Notes under the pieces: generated by a model | The model's database searches: none | Told to the model about the DNA's origin: nothing | What the model saw: only the letters and a program-made list of their open reading frames with translations | Program-made: the position numbers and the translations under genes | DNA from: Streptomyces formicae | GTDB taxonomy: Bacteria; Actinomycetota; Actinomycetes; Streptomycetales; Streptomycetaceae | Direction: 5' to 3' | Assembly (NCBI RefSeq): GCF_002556545.1 | Contig: NZ_CP022685.1 | Span: 434,001-498,000 of the forward strand | Length of the DNA stretch: 64,000 nucleotides | Shown: piece by piece, positions 9,318-17,307 of the stretch | Numbering within the stretch: position 1 is the stretch's first letter | Layout: the number at the start of each line of letters is the position of its first letter

Positions 9318-10310
9318 ATGATCACCCGAACCAAGCTCGGCTCGCCCGGTCTCACCGTCAGCGCGATGGGCCTGGGGTGCATGGGGATGAGCGAGAGCTA
9401 TGGCGCCGCCGACTGGGACGGCGGCCTTGCCACCATCGACCGGGCCCTGGAGCTGGGCATCACGTTCCTGGACACCGCCGACGCCTACGGCACCGGGCAC
9501 AACGAGGTACTGGTGGGCCGGGCTATCCACGGCCGCCGGGACCAGGTGCAGCTGGCCACCAAGTTCGGCATCGACCGCAGCGCCGGCGACCAGGCACGCC
9601 GCATCCGCGGTGCCCGGGATTACGTGCTGCGTTCCTGTGACGCCTCGCTGCTGCGGCTGGGCGTCGAGGTGATCGACCTGTACTACGCCCACCGCCCGCC
9701 CCAGGACGTGGAGATCGAGGAGACCGTCGGGGCGATGGCCGAGCTGGTCGAGGCGGGCAAGGTCCGCCATCTGGGCCTGTCCGAGGTCGACGGCGAGCTG
9801 CTGCGCCGGGCACACGCGGTGCACCCGATCACCGCGGTGCAGAGCGAGTACTCGCTGTGGACCCGCGACGTCGAGGCGGTCACCCCGGTGATGGCCGAGC
9901 TGGGGGTCGGTCTTGTGCCGTACTCGCCTCTGGGGCGAGGGTTCCTGACCGGCACCCTGGACCGCTCCGCGCTGGGCGAGAAGGACTTCCGGCGCACCAA
10001 CCCCCGCTTCGCGGGCGAGGCGGGCAAGGCCAACGAGAAGATCGCGCAGACCGTGCGCGAGGTGGCCGACCGGCTGGGTGCCACCCCGGCCCAGGTGGCG
10101 CTGGCCTGGGTGTACGCCCAGGCCGAGCGGCTCGGGGTGGCGGTGGCGACCATTCCGGGCACCCGCAGCCCGGCCCGGCTGGAGCAGAACGCGGCCGCGC
10201 TGGAGCTCACCCTGGACGCCGAGGCGCTGGCCGCGCTGGACCCGCTGAGCGACCAGGTGAGGGGTGAGCGGTACGCCCCCGCGCACACCGCTGAGGTCGC
10301 TCGGGGTTAG
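9318..10310 (+). CDS. Aldo/keto reductase
   Basis: 330 residues from ATG 9318, with GGGAGGAG upstream at 9301-9308. It is a (beta/alpha)8 NADPH-dependent oxidoreductase of the bacterial AKR12/13-like type that reduces aldehydes or ketones. The catalytic tetrad can be seen: Asp and Tyr in FLDTADAYGTGHNE, Lys in LATKFG, and His in YYAHRPP. The C-terminal cofactor-binding part includes ATIPGTRSPARLEQN. The longer open frame upstream runs through the transposase fossil and the MerR promoter and is not coding. Control by a MerR activator is inferred from the promoter. The substrate is unknown. Confidence 0.93.
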   Translation: MITRTKLGSPGLTVSAMGLGCMGMSESYGAADWDGGLATIDRALELGITFLDTADAYGTGHNEVLVGRAIHGRRDQVQLATKFGIDRSAGDQARRIRGARDYVLRSCDASLLRLGVEVIDLYYAHRPPQDVEIEETVGAMAELVEAGKVRHLGLSEVDGELLRRAHAVHPITAVQSEYSLWTRDVEAVTPVMAELGVGLVPYSPLGRGFLTGTLDRSALGEKDFRRTNPRFAGEAGKANEKIAQTVREVADRLGATPAQVALAWVYAQAERLGVAVATIPGTRSPARLEQNAAALELTLDAEALAALDPLSDQVRGERYAPAHTAEVARG

Positions 10311-10536
10311 CCGGTGGGCTCGCCGCGCACGACGTACAGCTCGACGACGTCGTTCACGTCGCGCCGAAAGGTCGCCGACTTCCTCCGCACCACCGAGCTG
10401 GCGGCCGCCGAGCGGACAGCGCTCGCCCAGGGGGCGTCGTGCGGCGCGGTCAGGGCTACACACCGCGCGCCTCACGCCGAGGCCGATCCGTGCCGGAAGG
10501 CCGGACACGTGCGCGCGAAGGGACGACCGGCCCGCA

Positions 10537-11469
10537 TCAAGTGTGAGGTCGGAGCCGGTCGTTGAGCGCGGCGCCGACGTCGGGGCAGTTCTCCCGGATG
10601 GTGTCGAGGAAGGCGTGCAGCACCGGCGAGTGATCGTGGGCCGCGAAAGACAGCACGAGATCGGGCAGGGGCGTGCGCGGGGTCACTTCGCAGAAGCGCA
10701 CTCCCGGACGCGGGACCGCCCTCATGCGGGACGGGCCCAGGCCGACGCCCACGCCGGAGGCGGCGAGGCCGATGATCGTGTGCACGTCCCTCGCGACGGT
10801 CGCGCCGCCGAGCGCCGACGAGTCCGTGCCCAGCAGGGTGCGCAGTCCGGCGACCACAGCGGGCTCGTCCTCGCCGGCCGACACGATCAGCGGCTGTCGC
10901 CGCAACTGGTCGGCGCTCACCGACTGTTGACCGGCGTACGGGTGCGCCGTACCCACCACGGCGATCACGTGGTCGCTGCCGACCGGGACGGACACGAGGT
11001 GCTCGGCTCCGGCACCGCGTGGCGGGCCGAGGGTGAGGGCCACGTCCAGCTCCCCCGCGACGAGCGCCGGGGAGCTGCGGCTGGTCGCCATCTCGTGCAG
11101 TTCCAGTCTCACGTCGGGCCGTTCACGGCGGAACCGGCTCAGGACGCCCGGCAGCGGGTCGAGCAGTGCCGAGGCGATGAAGCCGAGGCGCAGCCGTCCC
11201 GTCTCGCCGCGCGCGGCCCGGCCCGCGTCGACCTTGGCCGCCGCGATCTCGTCGAGCGCCCGGTGCGCCCGCGCGAGGAACGCCTCACCGGCGGCGGTCG
11301 GGAACACCCCCTGACGGGTGCGGTCGAACAGCCGGGCCCCGACCTCGCGCTCCAGGTCGGCGATCTGCTTGGACAGCGGTGGCTGCGCGATGCCCAGCTC
11401 GCCCGCTGCCCGGCCGAAGTGTTCGTGCTCGGCGAGAGCAACCGCGTACCGCAGGTGCCGCGCTTCCAT
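10537..11469 (-). CDS. LysR-family transcriptional regulator
   Basis: 310 residues from ATG 11469 (MEARHLRYAVALAEHEHFGRAAGELGIAQPPLSKQIADLE in outline), with GGAGG 9 bp upstream. The N-terminal winged helix-turn-helix spans residues ~1-60 and the periplasmic-binding-like effector domain ~90-295. It is divergent from a hydrolase/MFS operon, and a strong dyad lies between them, so it probably activates that operon. It converges with the aldo/keto reductase across a 226-bp gap. An in-frame extension to 11607 covers the promoter and is rejected. Confidence 0.93.
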   Translation of the reverse strand: MEARHLRYAVALAEHEHFGRAAGELGIAQPPLSKQIADLEREVGARLFDRTRQGVFPTAAGEAFLARAHRALDEIAAAKVDAGRAARGETGRLRLGFIASALLDPLPGVLSRFRRERPDVRLELHEMATSRSSPALVAGELDVALTLGPPRGAGAEHLVSVPVGSDHVIAVVGTAHPYAGQQSVSADQLRRQPLIVSAGEDEPAVVAGLRTLLGTDSSALGGATVARDVHTIIGLAASGVGVGLGPSRMRAVPRPGVRFCEVTPRTPLPDLVLSFAAHDHSPVLHAFLDTIRENCPDVGAALNDRLRPHT

Positions 11470-11513
11470 GACCCGCCCTCCGTCCCATCGATTCCATCGA
11501 TCCATCAGCTGCT

Positions 11514-11536
11514 GGCGATACCTCAAAGATATCGCC
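11514..11536. promoter_or_regulatory. LysR-type operator dyad
   Basis: GGCGATA (11514-11520) and TATCGCC (11530-11536) form a perfect 7-bp inverted repeat with a 9-bp AT-rich spacer. It contains the ATA-n9-TAT (T-n11-A) core expected for LysR regulators. It lies 45 bp upstream of the LysR ATG and 59 bp upstream of the hydrolase ATG, a fitting place for divergent control. Confidence 0.75.
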
Positions 11537-11594
11537 ATGCCGCTTACCAGATCTATAAGTGGATGACGCTGTGGTTCCTGTCTGGAATGGGGCC

Positions 11595-12446
11595 ATGAAG
11601 AACGCATCTCTGACCGACACCGGCACCGTCTTCGTCCTCGTGCACGGCGCCTGGCACAGCTCCGGACAGTGGGCGGCGACGCAGCGCGCGCTGGCCGGAC
11701 TGGGCGCTGCGAGCGTGGCCGTCAACATGCCGGGGCACGGCTTCGACGCACCCCTGCCCACCGGATACCTGCTGCCCGGCCAGCCGGGCCTGCTGACCGA
11801 GAAGTCGCGGCTCGCCACCCTGACGATGGACGACTGCGCCGAGGCCGTACTGAGCGTCCTGCGCCAGGTGCGTCACCATCGCGCCGTCGTGCTCGTCGCG
11901 CACAGCGCGGGCGGCGGCCCCGCGTCCCTGGCCGCGGAGCGGGCGCCCGAGCTGGTGGACCGGATCGTCTACCTCTCCGCGTTCGTCCCGGGCGGGCGGC
12001 CGCGGTTCTTCGACTACCTAGGCTCACCCGAGAACGCCACCGCGCTGGGCCAGAACCTGAACCTCGGCGACCCCGAGGCCCTGGGCGCCGTACGGATCAA
12101 TCCGCTCTCACCGGATCCCGCCTACCTCGACGAACTGCGGGAAACCCACTACCACGACACCCCCCTGGACCGCTTCGACCGCTGGCGGACTGCACTGAGC
12201 CCCGACCTGCCCCTGTCGATCCCGACGACTCCGGTCACCCTGACCGCGGCACGGTGGGGACGCGTTCCACGAACTTTCCTGCGCTGCGCCGATGACCGGG
12301 CGCTGGCACCGGCCGCGCAGGACCTGATGATCACGGAAACCGACCGGGCCTTCCCCGGTAACCCGTTCACCGTGCGCACCCTGCCCGGCAGCCACAGCCC
12401 GTTCGCGGCCCGGCCGGACGAACTCGCCGCGGCCCTCGCCTCGTGA
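11595..12446 (+). CDS. Alpha/beta hydrolase
   Basis: 283 residues from ATG 11595; an in-frame ATG at 11559 has no better ribosome site. The fold marks are FVLVHGAWHSSGQW near the N-terminus (oxyanion HG), the nucleophile elbow VAHSAGG (Ser at about residue 108), and a late catalytic histidine in LPGSHSPF. This is a soluble esterase- or amidase-like enzyme, similar to the salicylate esterase/hydroxynitrile lyase-like group. It overlaps the MFS gene by 4 bp (GTGA), so the two are translationally coupled. Detoxification of a compound that is then exported is inferred. Confidence 0.87.
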   Translation: MKNASLTDTGTVFVLVHGAWHSSGQWAATQRALAGLGAASVAVNMPGHGFDAPLPTGYLLPGQPGLLTEKSRLATLTMDDCAEAVLSVLRQVRHHRAVVLVAHSAGGGPASLAAERAPELVDRIVYLSAFVPGGRPRFFDYLGSPENATALGQNLNLGDPEALGAVRINPLSPDPAYLDELRETHYHDTPLDRFDRWRTALSPDLPLSIPTTPVTLTAARWGRVPRTFLRCADDRALAPAAQDLMITETDRAFPGNPFTVRTLPGSHSPFAARPDELAAALAS

Positions 12447-13849
12447 GAGAGCGGCTCGTCCTCCCGGTCGTACTGAGCGCGACGTTCGCGCAGTTGCTCA
12501 ACGTCACCGTCGCGCAGATCGCCGCCCCGGCGATCCGCGCCGACCTGGGCGCGGGCTCGGGTGCCGTGCAGCTGATCCTGGCCGGGTACACCCTGGCCTA
12601 CGCCTGCTTGCTCATCACGGCCGCGCGCCTGGGCGACCGGTACGGCTACCACCGGCTGTTCGTGCTGGGCACCGTCGTCTTCACGGCCGGTTCGGTGGCC
12701 GCCGCGTGTGCTCCCGACGCCGCGTTCCTCATCGTCGCCCGGCTGGTCCAGGGCGCGGGCAGCGGCTTGGTCGCCCCGCAGGTCCTCTCGATCATCCAGG
12801 TCGCCGTCCCCGCTGCCCGGCGCCCACGGGCGCTCGGCCTGTTCGGGGCGACGATGGGAGTGGCGTCGCTGGCCGGGCCGCTGATCGGCGGACTCCTCGT
12901 CGGCGCCGACCCCTTCGGTCTCGGCTGGCGCTCGGTGTTCCTGGTCACGGTGCCGGTGGCACTCGTCTCGCTCGCGGGCGCGACCGTACTGCCTCGCACG
13001 CGAGGCGCGGCGGGGCAGCGCGTGGACGGGGTGGGCGTGTTGCTGACCACCGTGGGCTTCGGCGCGCTGGTGCTGCCGCTCGCGCTGGGAAGGGAAGCGG
13101 GCTGGCCCTGGTGGACATGGGCCACGCTGGCCGTATCCGTGGCCGTTCTCGGCTGCTTCGCGCTGACTCTCCCGCACCGGCCGGATCCCCTGGTGCATCC
13201 GTCGCTGTTCCGCGACCGGCGGGCGCGTGCGGGGGTGCTGCTGGTGTTCGTGTTCAACGCCGGAGTGCCGTCCTTCACGTACCTGCTGTTCCTGCATCTG
13301 CAGTCGGCCATCGGGTATCCCGCCCTCACGGCCGCGCTGACGTCGGCTCCCTTCGCGGCCGCGGCCGTGTTGGGCAGCCGTGGCGCACCCGCGCTGGCCC
13401 GCCGACACGGGTCGGCCGTGCTCACGGTCTCGGCGCTGGTACTGGCGGCGACGGCCCTGGCTCTCGCGCCGCTCATCGGCACGGCGGCGGGACGCTGGGC
13501 GGCGTTGCCGGTCCTGGCTCTCGGCGGCGCCGCGTTCGGCTCGTTCACCGCCTCGGTGTTCGCTCTGGTGCTGGCGAGGGTGGACGGCTCCGCGGCCGGT
13601 TCCGTGTCCGGGCTGTTGCCCACGGCTCAGCAGTTGGGCGGATCGATCGGGGTGGCCGCGGCGGGGCTCGTCTATCTCGCACCCGCCGCCGGTCCGGGCG
13701 CCGCGTTTCGGCACGCCATGCTCTACGAGGCCGCCGTCTTCACCGTCACCGCGCTGATCAGCCTTCGGATGCGCGATCGGGACCGACCAGCCGCGCCACG
13801 GACGGATGCGGCGCGTACTGCGGGGCCGCTCCGAACACGTGGATCGTGA
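12443..13849 (+). CDS. MFS transporter, DHA2-type drug exporter
   Basis: 468 residues starting at GTG 12443, which overlaps the hydrolase stop (GTGA). There are about 14 hydrophobic segments. The MFS motif A-like loop is ARLGDRYGYHRLF (residues ~54-66), and GAGSGLVAPQ and GLFGATMGVASLAGPLIGG match the motif C region of 14-helix drug/proton antiporters. It exports small molecules across the plasma membrane. With the LysR gene and the hydrolase it forms an inducible resistance or detoxification unit. The substrate is not predictable. Confidence 0.9.
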   Translation: MRERLVLPVVLSATFAQLLNVTVAQIAAPAIRADLGAGSGAVQLILAGYTLAYACLLITAARLGDRYGYHRLFVLGTVVFTAGSVAAACAPDAAFLIVARLVQGAGSGLVAPQVLSIIQVAVPAARRPRALGLFGATMGVASLAGPLIGGLLVGADPFGLGWRSVFLVTVPVALVSLAGATVLPRTRGAAGQRVDGVGVLLTTVGFGALVLPLALGREAGWPWWTWATLAVSVAVLGCFALTLPHRPDPLVHPSLFRDRRARAGVLLVFVFNAGVPSFTYLLFLHLQSAIGYPALTAALTSAPFAAAAVLGSRGAPALARRHGSAVLTVSALVLAATALALAPLIGTAAGRWAALPVLALGGAAFGSFTASVFALVLARVDGSAAGSVSGLLPTAQQLGGSIGVAAAGLVYLAPAAGPGAAFRHAMLYEAAVFTVTALISLRMRDRDRPAAPRTDAARTAGPLRTRGS

Positions 13850-13914
13850 GCCCGGCGAAGCGCCCTCCACTGCCCCTCAACACCCCACACCCAGAAGGGG
13901 AGTTGGATCCGGGC

Positions 13915-14193
13915 TCAGGTCGCGCTCGGCCCCCGGTGCTCCGCCGCGATACCGAATCGTCGCGGTTCGCCGGGGGACGATGAGGTGGATCCGATCGAGG
14001 TGACGGAGGTGATGGTGTGCTCCTCCGGCTCCTCGGTCAGCCCTTCGAGGCGCTCCAGGTCGGCGGCCGAGACCAGTGCCACGAGCGGCTTGCCGTGCCG
14101 GGTCACGACGACCCGCTCACCGCCGTAGACGACACGGTTGATCAGCTCGGCGAGCTCTGCGCGGGCTTGCGTCACCGGAATCTCGTAGGCCAT
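13915..14193 (-). CDS. Phd/YefM-family antitoxin, no toxin gene beside it
   Basis: 92 residues. The N-terminus MAYEIPVTQARAELAELINRV and VVVTRHGKPLVALVSAADLERLE are the standard Phd/YefM DNA-binding fold. These proteins repress their own operon and neutralise a Doc, RelE or PIN toxin with the C-terminal tail. Here the tail (SSPGEPRRFGIAAEHRG) runs straight into a converging MFS gene, and no toxin ORF lies up- or downstream. It is an orphan antitoxin or a stand-alone regulator. It is divergent from clpP across 255 bp. Confidence 0.85.
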   Translation of the reverse strand: MAYEIPVTQARAELAELINRVVYGGERVVVTRHGKPLVALVSAADLERLEGLTEEPEEHTITSVTSIGSTSSSPGEPRRFGIAAEHRGPSAT

Positions 14194-14448
14194 GCGTCCA
14201 GCTTAAACGCCACCTCAGGAACCCGTTCCCCGTGCGAGCACAGGCGGCCGCGTGGCCCTGACGGTGCGCCACGAAGTGCGGACGAGCGTCCGGGGCCGAG
14301 CGCCGACCGGCTCCCGTCGCTCAGCGCACCGTCCAGATCCACCCCAGCGGCGTGAAACCCAGCGTGCGGTCGGACCCTTCCCCCCATGAACGTACGTCCT
14401 GTACATTTTTTACAGATCCCTGCGGAGTGCTGCGAAGAGAGGCGTCCC

Positions 14449-15108
14449 ATGAACCGTCCGTCGAACCACCCGGTGAACCGTCCGTCCGCCCGTTACGTCC
14501 TGCCCGAGTTCACCGAGCGCACGAGTTCGGGGACGCGGACCCTCGATCCGTACTCCAAGCTCCTCGAAGAGCGGATCGTCTTCCTCGGCACTCCCATCGA
14601 CGAGACGTCGGCGAACGACGTGATGGCGCAGTTCATGCACCTCGAGCACCAGGCGCCGGAGCGTGACATCTCGCTGTACATCAACTCCCCCGGCGGCTCG
14701 TTCAGCGCGATGACCGCCCTGTACGACACGATCCAGTTCGTCACCTGTGACGTGGAGACGACCTGTCTGGGGCAGGCGGCGTCATCCGCCGCCGTGCTGC
14801 TCGCCGCGGGCACGCCCGGCAAGCGCTTCGCGCTGCCCGGCGCGCGCGTGCTCATCCACCAGCCGTCCATCGGCGAGCCGGTCCGCGGGCAGGCGAGCGA
14901 CCTCGCGATCCAGGCCGACGAGATCCTGCGCACCCGGCGGCTCCTGGAGGAACTGCTCGTACGGCACACCGGACAGAGCCCCGAGCGGATCAGCGCCGAC
15001 ATCGAGCGGGACAAGATCCTCGATGCCCCCACGGCCGTCGAGTACGGCCTGGTGGACGGCATCATCCCGAGCCGCAAGAGCACACTGTCCGCGCACGACG
15101 GGAGGTGA
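14449..15108 (+). CDS. clpP: ATP-dependent Clp protease proteolytic subunit paralogue
   Basis: 219 residues from ATG 14449 (GAGAGG 9 bp upstream). The ClpP serine protease fold has its triad: Ser in [11 protein letters not shown], His in VLIHQPS and Asp in DKILDAP. Also seen are YINSPGGS and a C-terminal YGLVDGII. ClpP forms 14-mer barrels with Clp ATPases in the cytoplasm. Streptomyces carry several clpP copies, and this one stands alone with a 101-residue partner gene 7 bp downstream rather than in a clpP1P2 pair. Upstream, CTGTACATTTTTTACAG (14399-14415) is an imperfect dyad that might bind a regulator. Confidence 0.93.
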   Translation: MNRPSNHPVNRPSARYVLPEFTERTSSGTRTLDPYSKLLEERIVFLGTPIDETSANDVMAQFMHLEHQAPERDISLYINSPGGSFSAMTALYDTIQFVTCDVETTCLGQAASSAAVLLAAGTPGKRFALPGARVLIHQPSIGEPVRGQASDLAIQADEILRTRRLLEELLVRHTGQSPERISADIERDKILDAPTAVEYGLVDGIIPSRKSTLSAHDGR

Positions 15109-15115
15109 GCCCGAC

Positions 15116-15421
15116 ATGCTTCCCCACCTCCCGCCCCTGCCCGCGCTGACGCGCGCCGAGGCCGAGTTGGTCGACCGCTACCTCGAAGTCGTCGACCTGG
15201 TGGGCCGGATCAACCCGGCAAGGGGCGAACTCACCTACGGAGGACTGCGCGCGGCCCAGGCCCTGGTGACCAGCGCGAAGGACCTGCGGGACGCGCTGAC
15301 CCTGATGCACCGGCGCGGCGAGAGCGAAGTGCACGCGCCCACGCTGGCCCGCGCGCTGCGCGTGCTCGACGGCGAGCGAAGGACCCGCCGCGTCACCGTG
15401 CCACCCCCGTCACAGAGTTGA
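15116..15421 (+). CDS. Small conserved-type protein encoded with clpP
   Basis: 101 residues from ATG 15116, with GGGAGGTGA ending the clpP gene as its ribosome site. It is soluble, helical and charged (RAEAELVDRYLEVVDLVGRINPARGEL, in part), with no membrane or catalytic motif I can name. Tight spacing behind clpP suggests that the two are cotranscribed and that it may modulate or partner with this ClpP; that is inference. The family was not recognised. The third-position GC pattern and the ribosome site support real coding. Confidence 0.7.
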   Translation: MLPHLPPLPALTRAEAELVDRYLEVVDLVGRINPARGELTYGGLRAAQALVTSAKDLRDALTLMHRRGESEVHAPTLARALRVLDGERRTRRVTVPPPSQS

Positions 15422-15811
15422 TCACGCCCCTCGGCCAGACCCCTGTGGCTATGCGCCCGTTGACCGCCACCGAAGGCCCGAAACCCGTCGCGCCGCACTC
15501 TCCGGAACGTCCGGAGCCGTGTTGAAACGGACCAGACGAGCTACCCCGAACGGCGTAGCGAAGGGTCCGCCAAGGCGTGGTCGAGAGTTGCGTCAGAGGT
15601 GTACGAGGAGTGCGGAACGGACCATTCCGGTGCTGGTCGAACCGTCGTCGGCCACCCGGACGGCTGCCCCTTTCGGGCGGTGTCCACCTGAACGGGTCAG
15701 TCGTGAGGAGCCTCACAAAACGCCGTTTCGGCTCGGTTTTTTCGCCCTTGTCGGGTCAAGATCCTCTCCGACGACAAGCCCCCGCCACAGCGGCGGGGCG
15801 GTCCGGGCGGA
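15422..15811. other. Gene-free leader upstream of the c-di-AMP riboswitch
   Basis: No credible ORF is present in these 390 bp. They hold GTGAGG-AG-CCTCAC (15703-15716), a small perfect hairpin, and GCCG-TTT-CGGC followed by TCGG and six T (15722-15742), which could be an intrinsic terminator for the clpP operon or part of the promoter region. The promoter for the riboswitch transcript should lie at the right end of this stretch, but I could not assign -35/-10 boxes. Confidence 0.4.
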
Positions 15812-16000
15812 CGCCGAGTCCTGCCGCCACCCGGATGACCGGTCGACATCGGTGCAACGGCAGGAGTGGAGGACCCAAGCACGGCGGGCCCGTCCGGAAG
15901 GTCCGGACGACGCGCCCTTGGGGTGAAGCCGCAGAGCACGACGCGGCCGGGCATCTTCGCCTGCCCGAACCCGACAGGTCATCTTTCACAGGCGGCTGAC
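15812..16000 (+). ncRNA. c-di-AMP riboswitch (ydaO/yuaA motif)
   Basis: The conserved pieces come in the right order. CCGAGTCCTGCC (15814-15825) pairs through TCCTGCC with GGCAGGA (15859-15865). GTGGAGGACCC follows, then the signature GGGGTGAAGCCGC (15920-15932), then CCCGAACCCGACAGGTCA and a closing AGGCG. Such elements precede resuscitation and cell-wall hydrolase genes in Streptomyces, and ligand binding usually turns expression off. It ends 12 bp before the NlpC/P60 start, so it belongs to that gene. Limits are approximate. Confidence 0.88.
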
Positions 16001-16012
16001 GAAGGGTTGCGC

Positions 16013-16486
16013 ATGACTGCGCTGAATCATGTTCCGTCGCTGCTCAGCAGGACGGGGGCCGCTTCGGCCCTCACGCTCGCCGTCGTAGGCGGCACCGTGG
16101 TGGCCCCCGGGCTCACCGGGGAAGCGCAAGCGGCCACTCACGGGACGAAGGCGCTCAAGATCGCGGCTTCCAAGAAGGGCTCCCCCTACCGCTACGGCGC
16201 GGCGGGACCCAACCGGTTCGACTGCTCGGGCCTGACGCTCTACTCGTTCAAGAAGACGGGCAAGAAACTGCCGCGCACCGCCGCCGCGCAGTACAACAAG
16301 ACCAAGCACATCTCCAAGTCCCAGCGGACCCGCGGCGACCTGGTGTTCTTCCACTCCGGAAGGAACGTCTACCACGTCGGGATCTACGCGGGTAACGGCC
16401 GCATCTGGCACGCGCCCAAGCGGAACACCGTGGTGCGCCTGGAGAAGATCTGGTCCAAGAGCGTCTGGTACGGCCGGGTCCGCTGA
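16013..16486 (+). CDS. Secreted NlpC/P60 peptidoglycan endopeptidase
   Basis: 157 residues from ATG 16013 (GAAGGG upstream). A Sec signal peptide covers residues ~1-42, ending at GEAQAATH. The rest is a single NlpC/P60 domain with catalytic Cys in RFDCSGLT, His in YHVGIYAG and a third polar residue (His) in IWHAPK. It cleaves D-glutamyl-meso-diaminopimelate bonds in peptidoglycan outside the cell. It has no LysM or other wall-binding domain, so it is a minimal enzyme. Control by the c-di-AMP riboswitch links wall turnover to osmotic signalling, as known for related genes. Confidence 0.93.
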   Translation: MTALNHVPSLLSRTGAASALTLAVVGGTVVAPGLTGEAQAATHGTKALKIAASKKGSPYRYGAAGPNRFDCSGLTLYSFKKTGKKLPRTAAAQYNKTKHISKSQRTRGDLVFFHSGRNVYHVGIYAGNGRIWHAPKRNTVVRLEKIWSKSVWYGRVR

Positions 16487-16507
16487 CCCTCGCCGCGACC
16501 GTCCTGT

Positions 16508-16535
16508 CCCCCGAGCACTCCGGAGTGCTCGGGGG
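16508..16535. terminator. Bidirectional terminator, perfect 28-bp palindrome
   Basis: Bases 16508-16521 are exactly complementary to 16522-16535 (arms of 14 bp starting CCCCCGAGCACTCC, no loop). It sits between the converging NlpC/P60 and LysE genes, touching the LysE stop codon at 16536. There is no T-run, which is usual for Streptomyces terminators. Confidence 0.8.
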
Positions 16536-17153
16536 TCAGGCCAGAACGGGCTCCACCAGGAGCACCAGACCCAGCACGCCGAGCGCGACACCGGTGACCG
16601 CCTCGATGGCACGGGCCGTACGGGGCCTGCGCAGCCACCTGCCGAGCCGGTCGACGAGCAGGGCCACCGCCGGGAACCACAGCAGGGCGAGCGCCACCAC
16701 GATGGACGCGAGCAGCAAGGTCCTGGGCATCGCGGGACTGCCCGCGGGCACGAACTGGGGCAGCACGCTCAGGAACGTGATCGACGCCTTGGGGTTGAGG
16801 GCGTTGGTCAGGAAGCCTTCCCGCAGACCACCGGCCCGCGCCGTCAGCACGTCCTGCGCCGTCTCACGCGGTCGTGCCGCCGAGCGCAGCGCGCGATGGG
16901 CGAGGTACAGCACATAGGCGGCGCCGACCAGTTGGAGCGCCCGGAAGAGCGCGGGGACCGCGGCGAGCACCGCGGCGACGCCCGCGACCGCGAGGGCCGT
17001 GTGCACCAGGAGTCCGGCCGCGACCCCGATCGCACTGGCCACGCCCGCCCGCCGGGAGGCGAGGGAGTTGCGTACGACGACGGTGAAGTCGGCACCGGGC
17101 ATGGCGACCATGCCCGCGGCGAACAGGGTGAAGGCGACCAGTTGTGCGTCCAT
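16536..17153 (-). CDS. LysE/RhtB-family amino-acid exporter
   Basis: 205 residues with about six membrane helices. The family start FAAGMVAMPGADFTVVVRNSL and the loop GLREGFLTNALNPKASITFLSVLPQFV are textbook LysE/RhtB. These proteins export amino acids or derivatives across the plasma membrane. It is divergent from a LysR regulator 154 bp away, the usual partnership (as lysE/lysG), so inducible export is inferred. The actual amino acid is unknown. Confidence 0.92.
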   Translation of the reverse strand: MDAQLVAFTLFAAGMVAMPGADFTVVVRNSLASRRAGVASAIGVAAGLLVHTALAVAGVAAVLAAVPALFRALQLVGAAYVLYLAHRALRSAARPRETAQDVLTARAGGLREGFLTNALNPKASITFLSVLPQFVPAGSPAMPRTLLLASIVVALALLWFPAVALLVDRLGRWLRRPRTARAIEAVTGVALGVLGLVLLVEPVLA

Positions 17154-17307
17154 GCCGCCCAGCCTGCCGGTCCCGAGCCTTCAACGGGTATGTGGAATAT
17201 CCTGACCGTGACTTAAGCAGCCGTTTAGTCTCCGGGTCTGCGGGCCGGGATCCGGGTGGCCTGCCGCCGGAGCCGTACGCGCGCCCTTCGCGCCGCAAGG
17301 AGCTGCC

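Noticed and set aside
13850..14448. Toxin gene for the Phd/YefM antitoxin
   Set aside because: Neither side has a Doc, RelE or PIN-like ORF; the downstream side is a converging MFS gene and the upstream side is the clpP promoter region.
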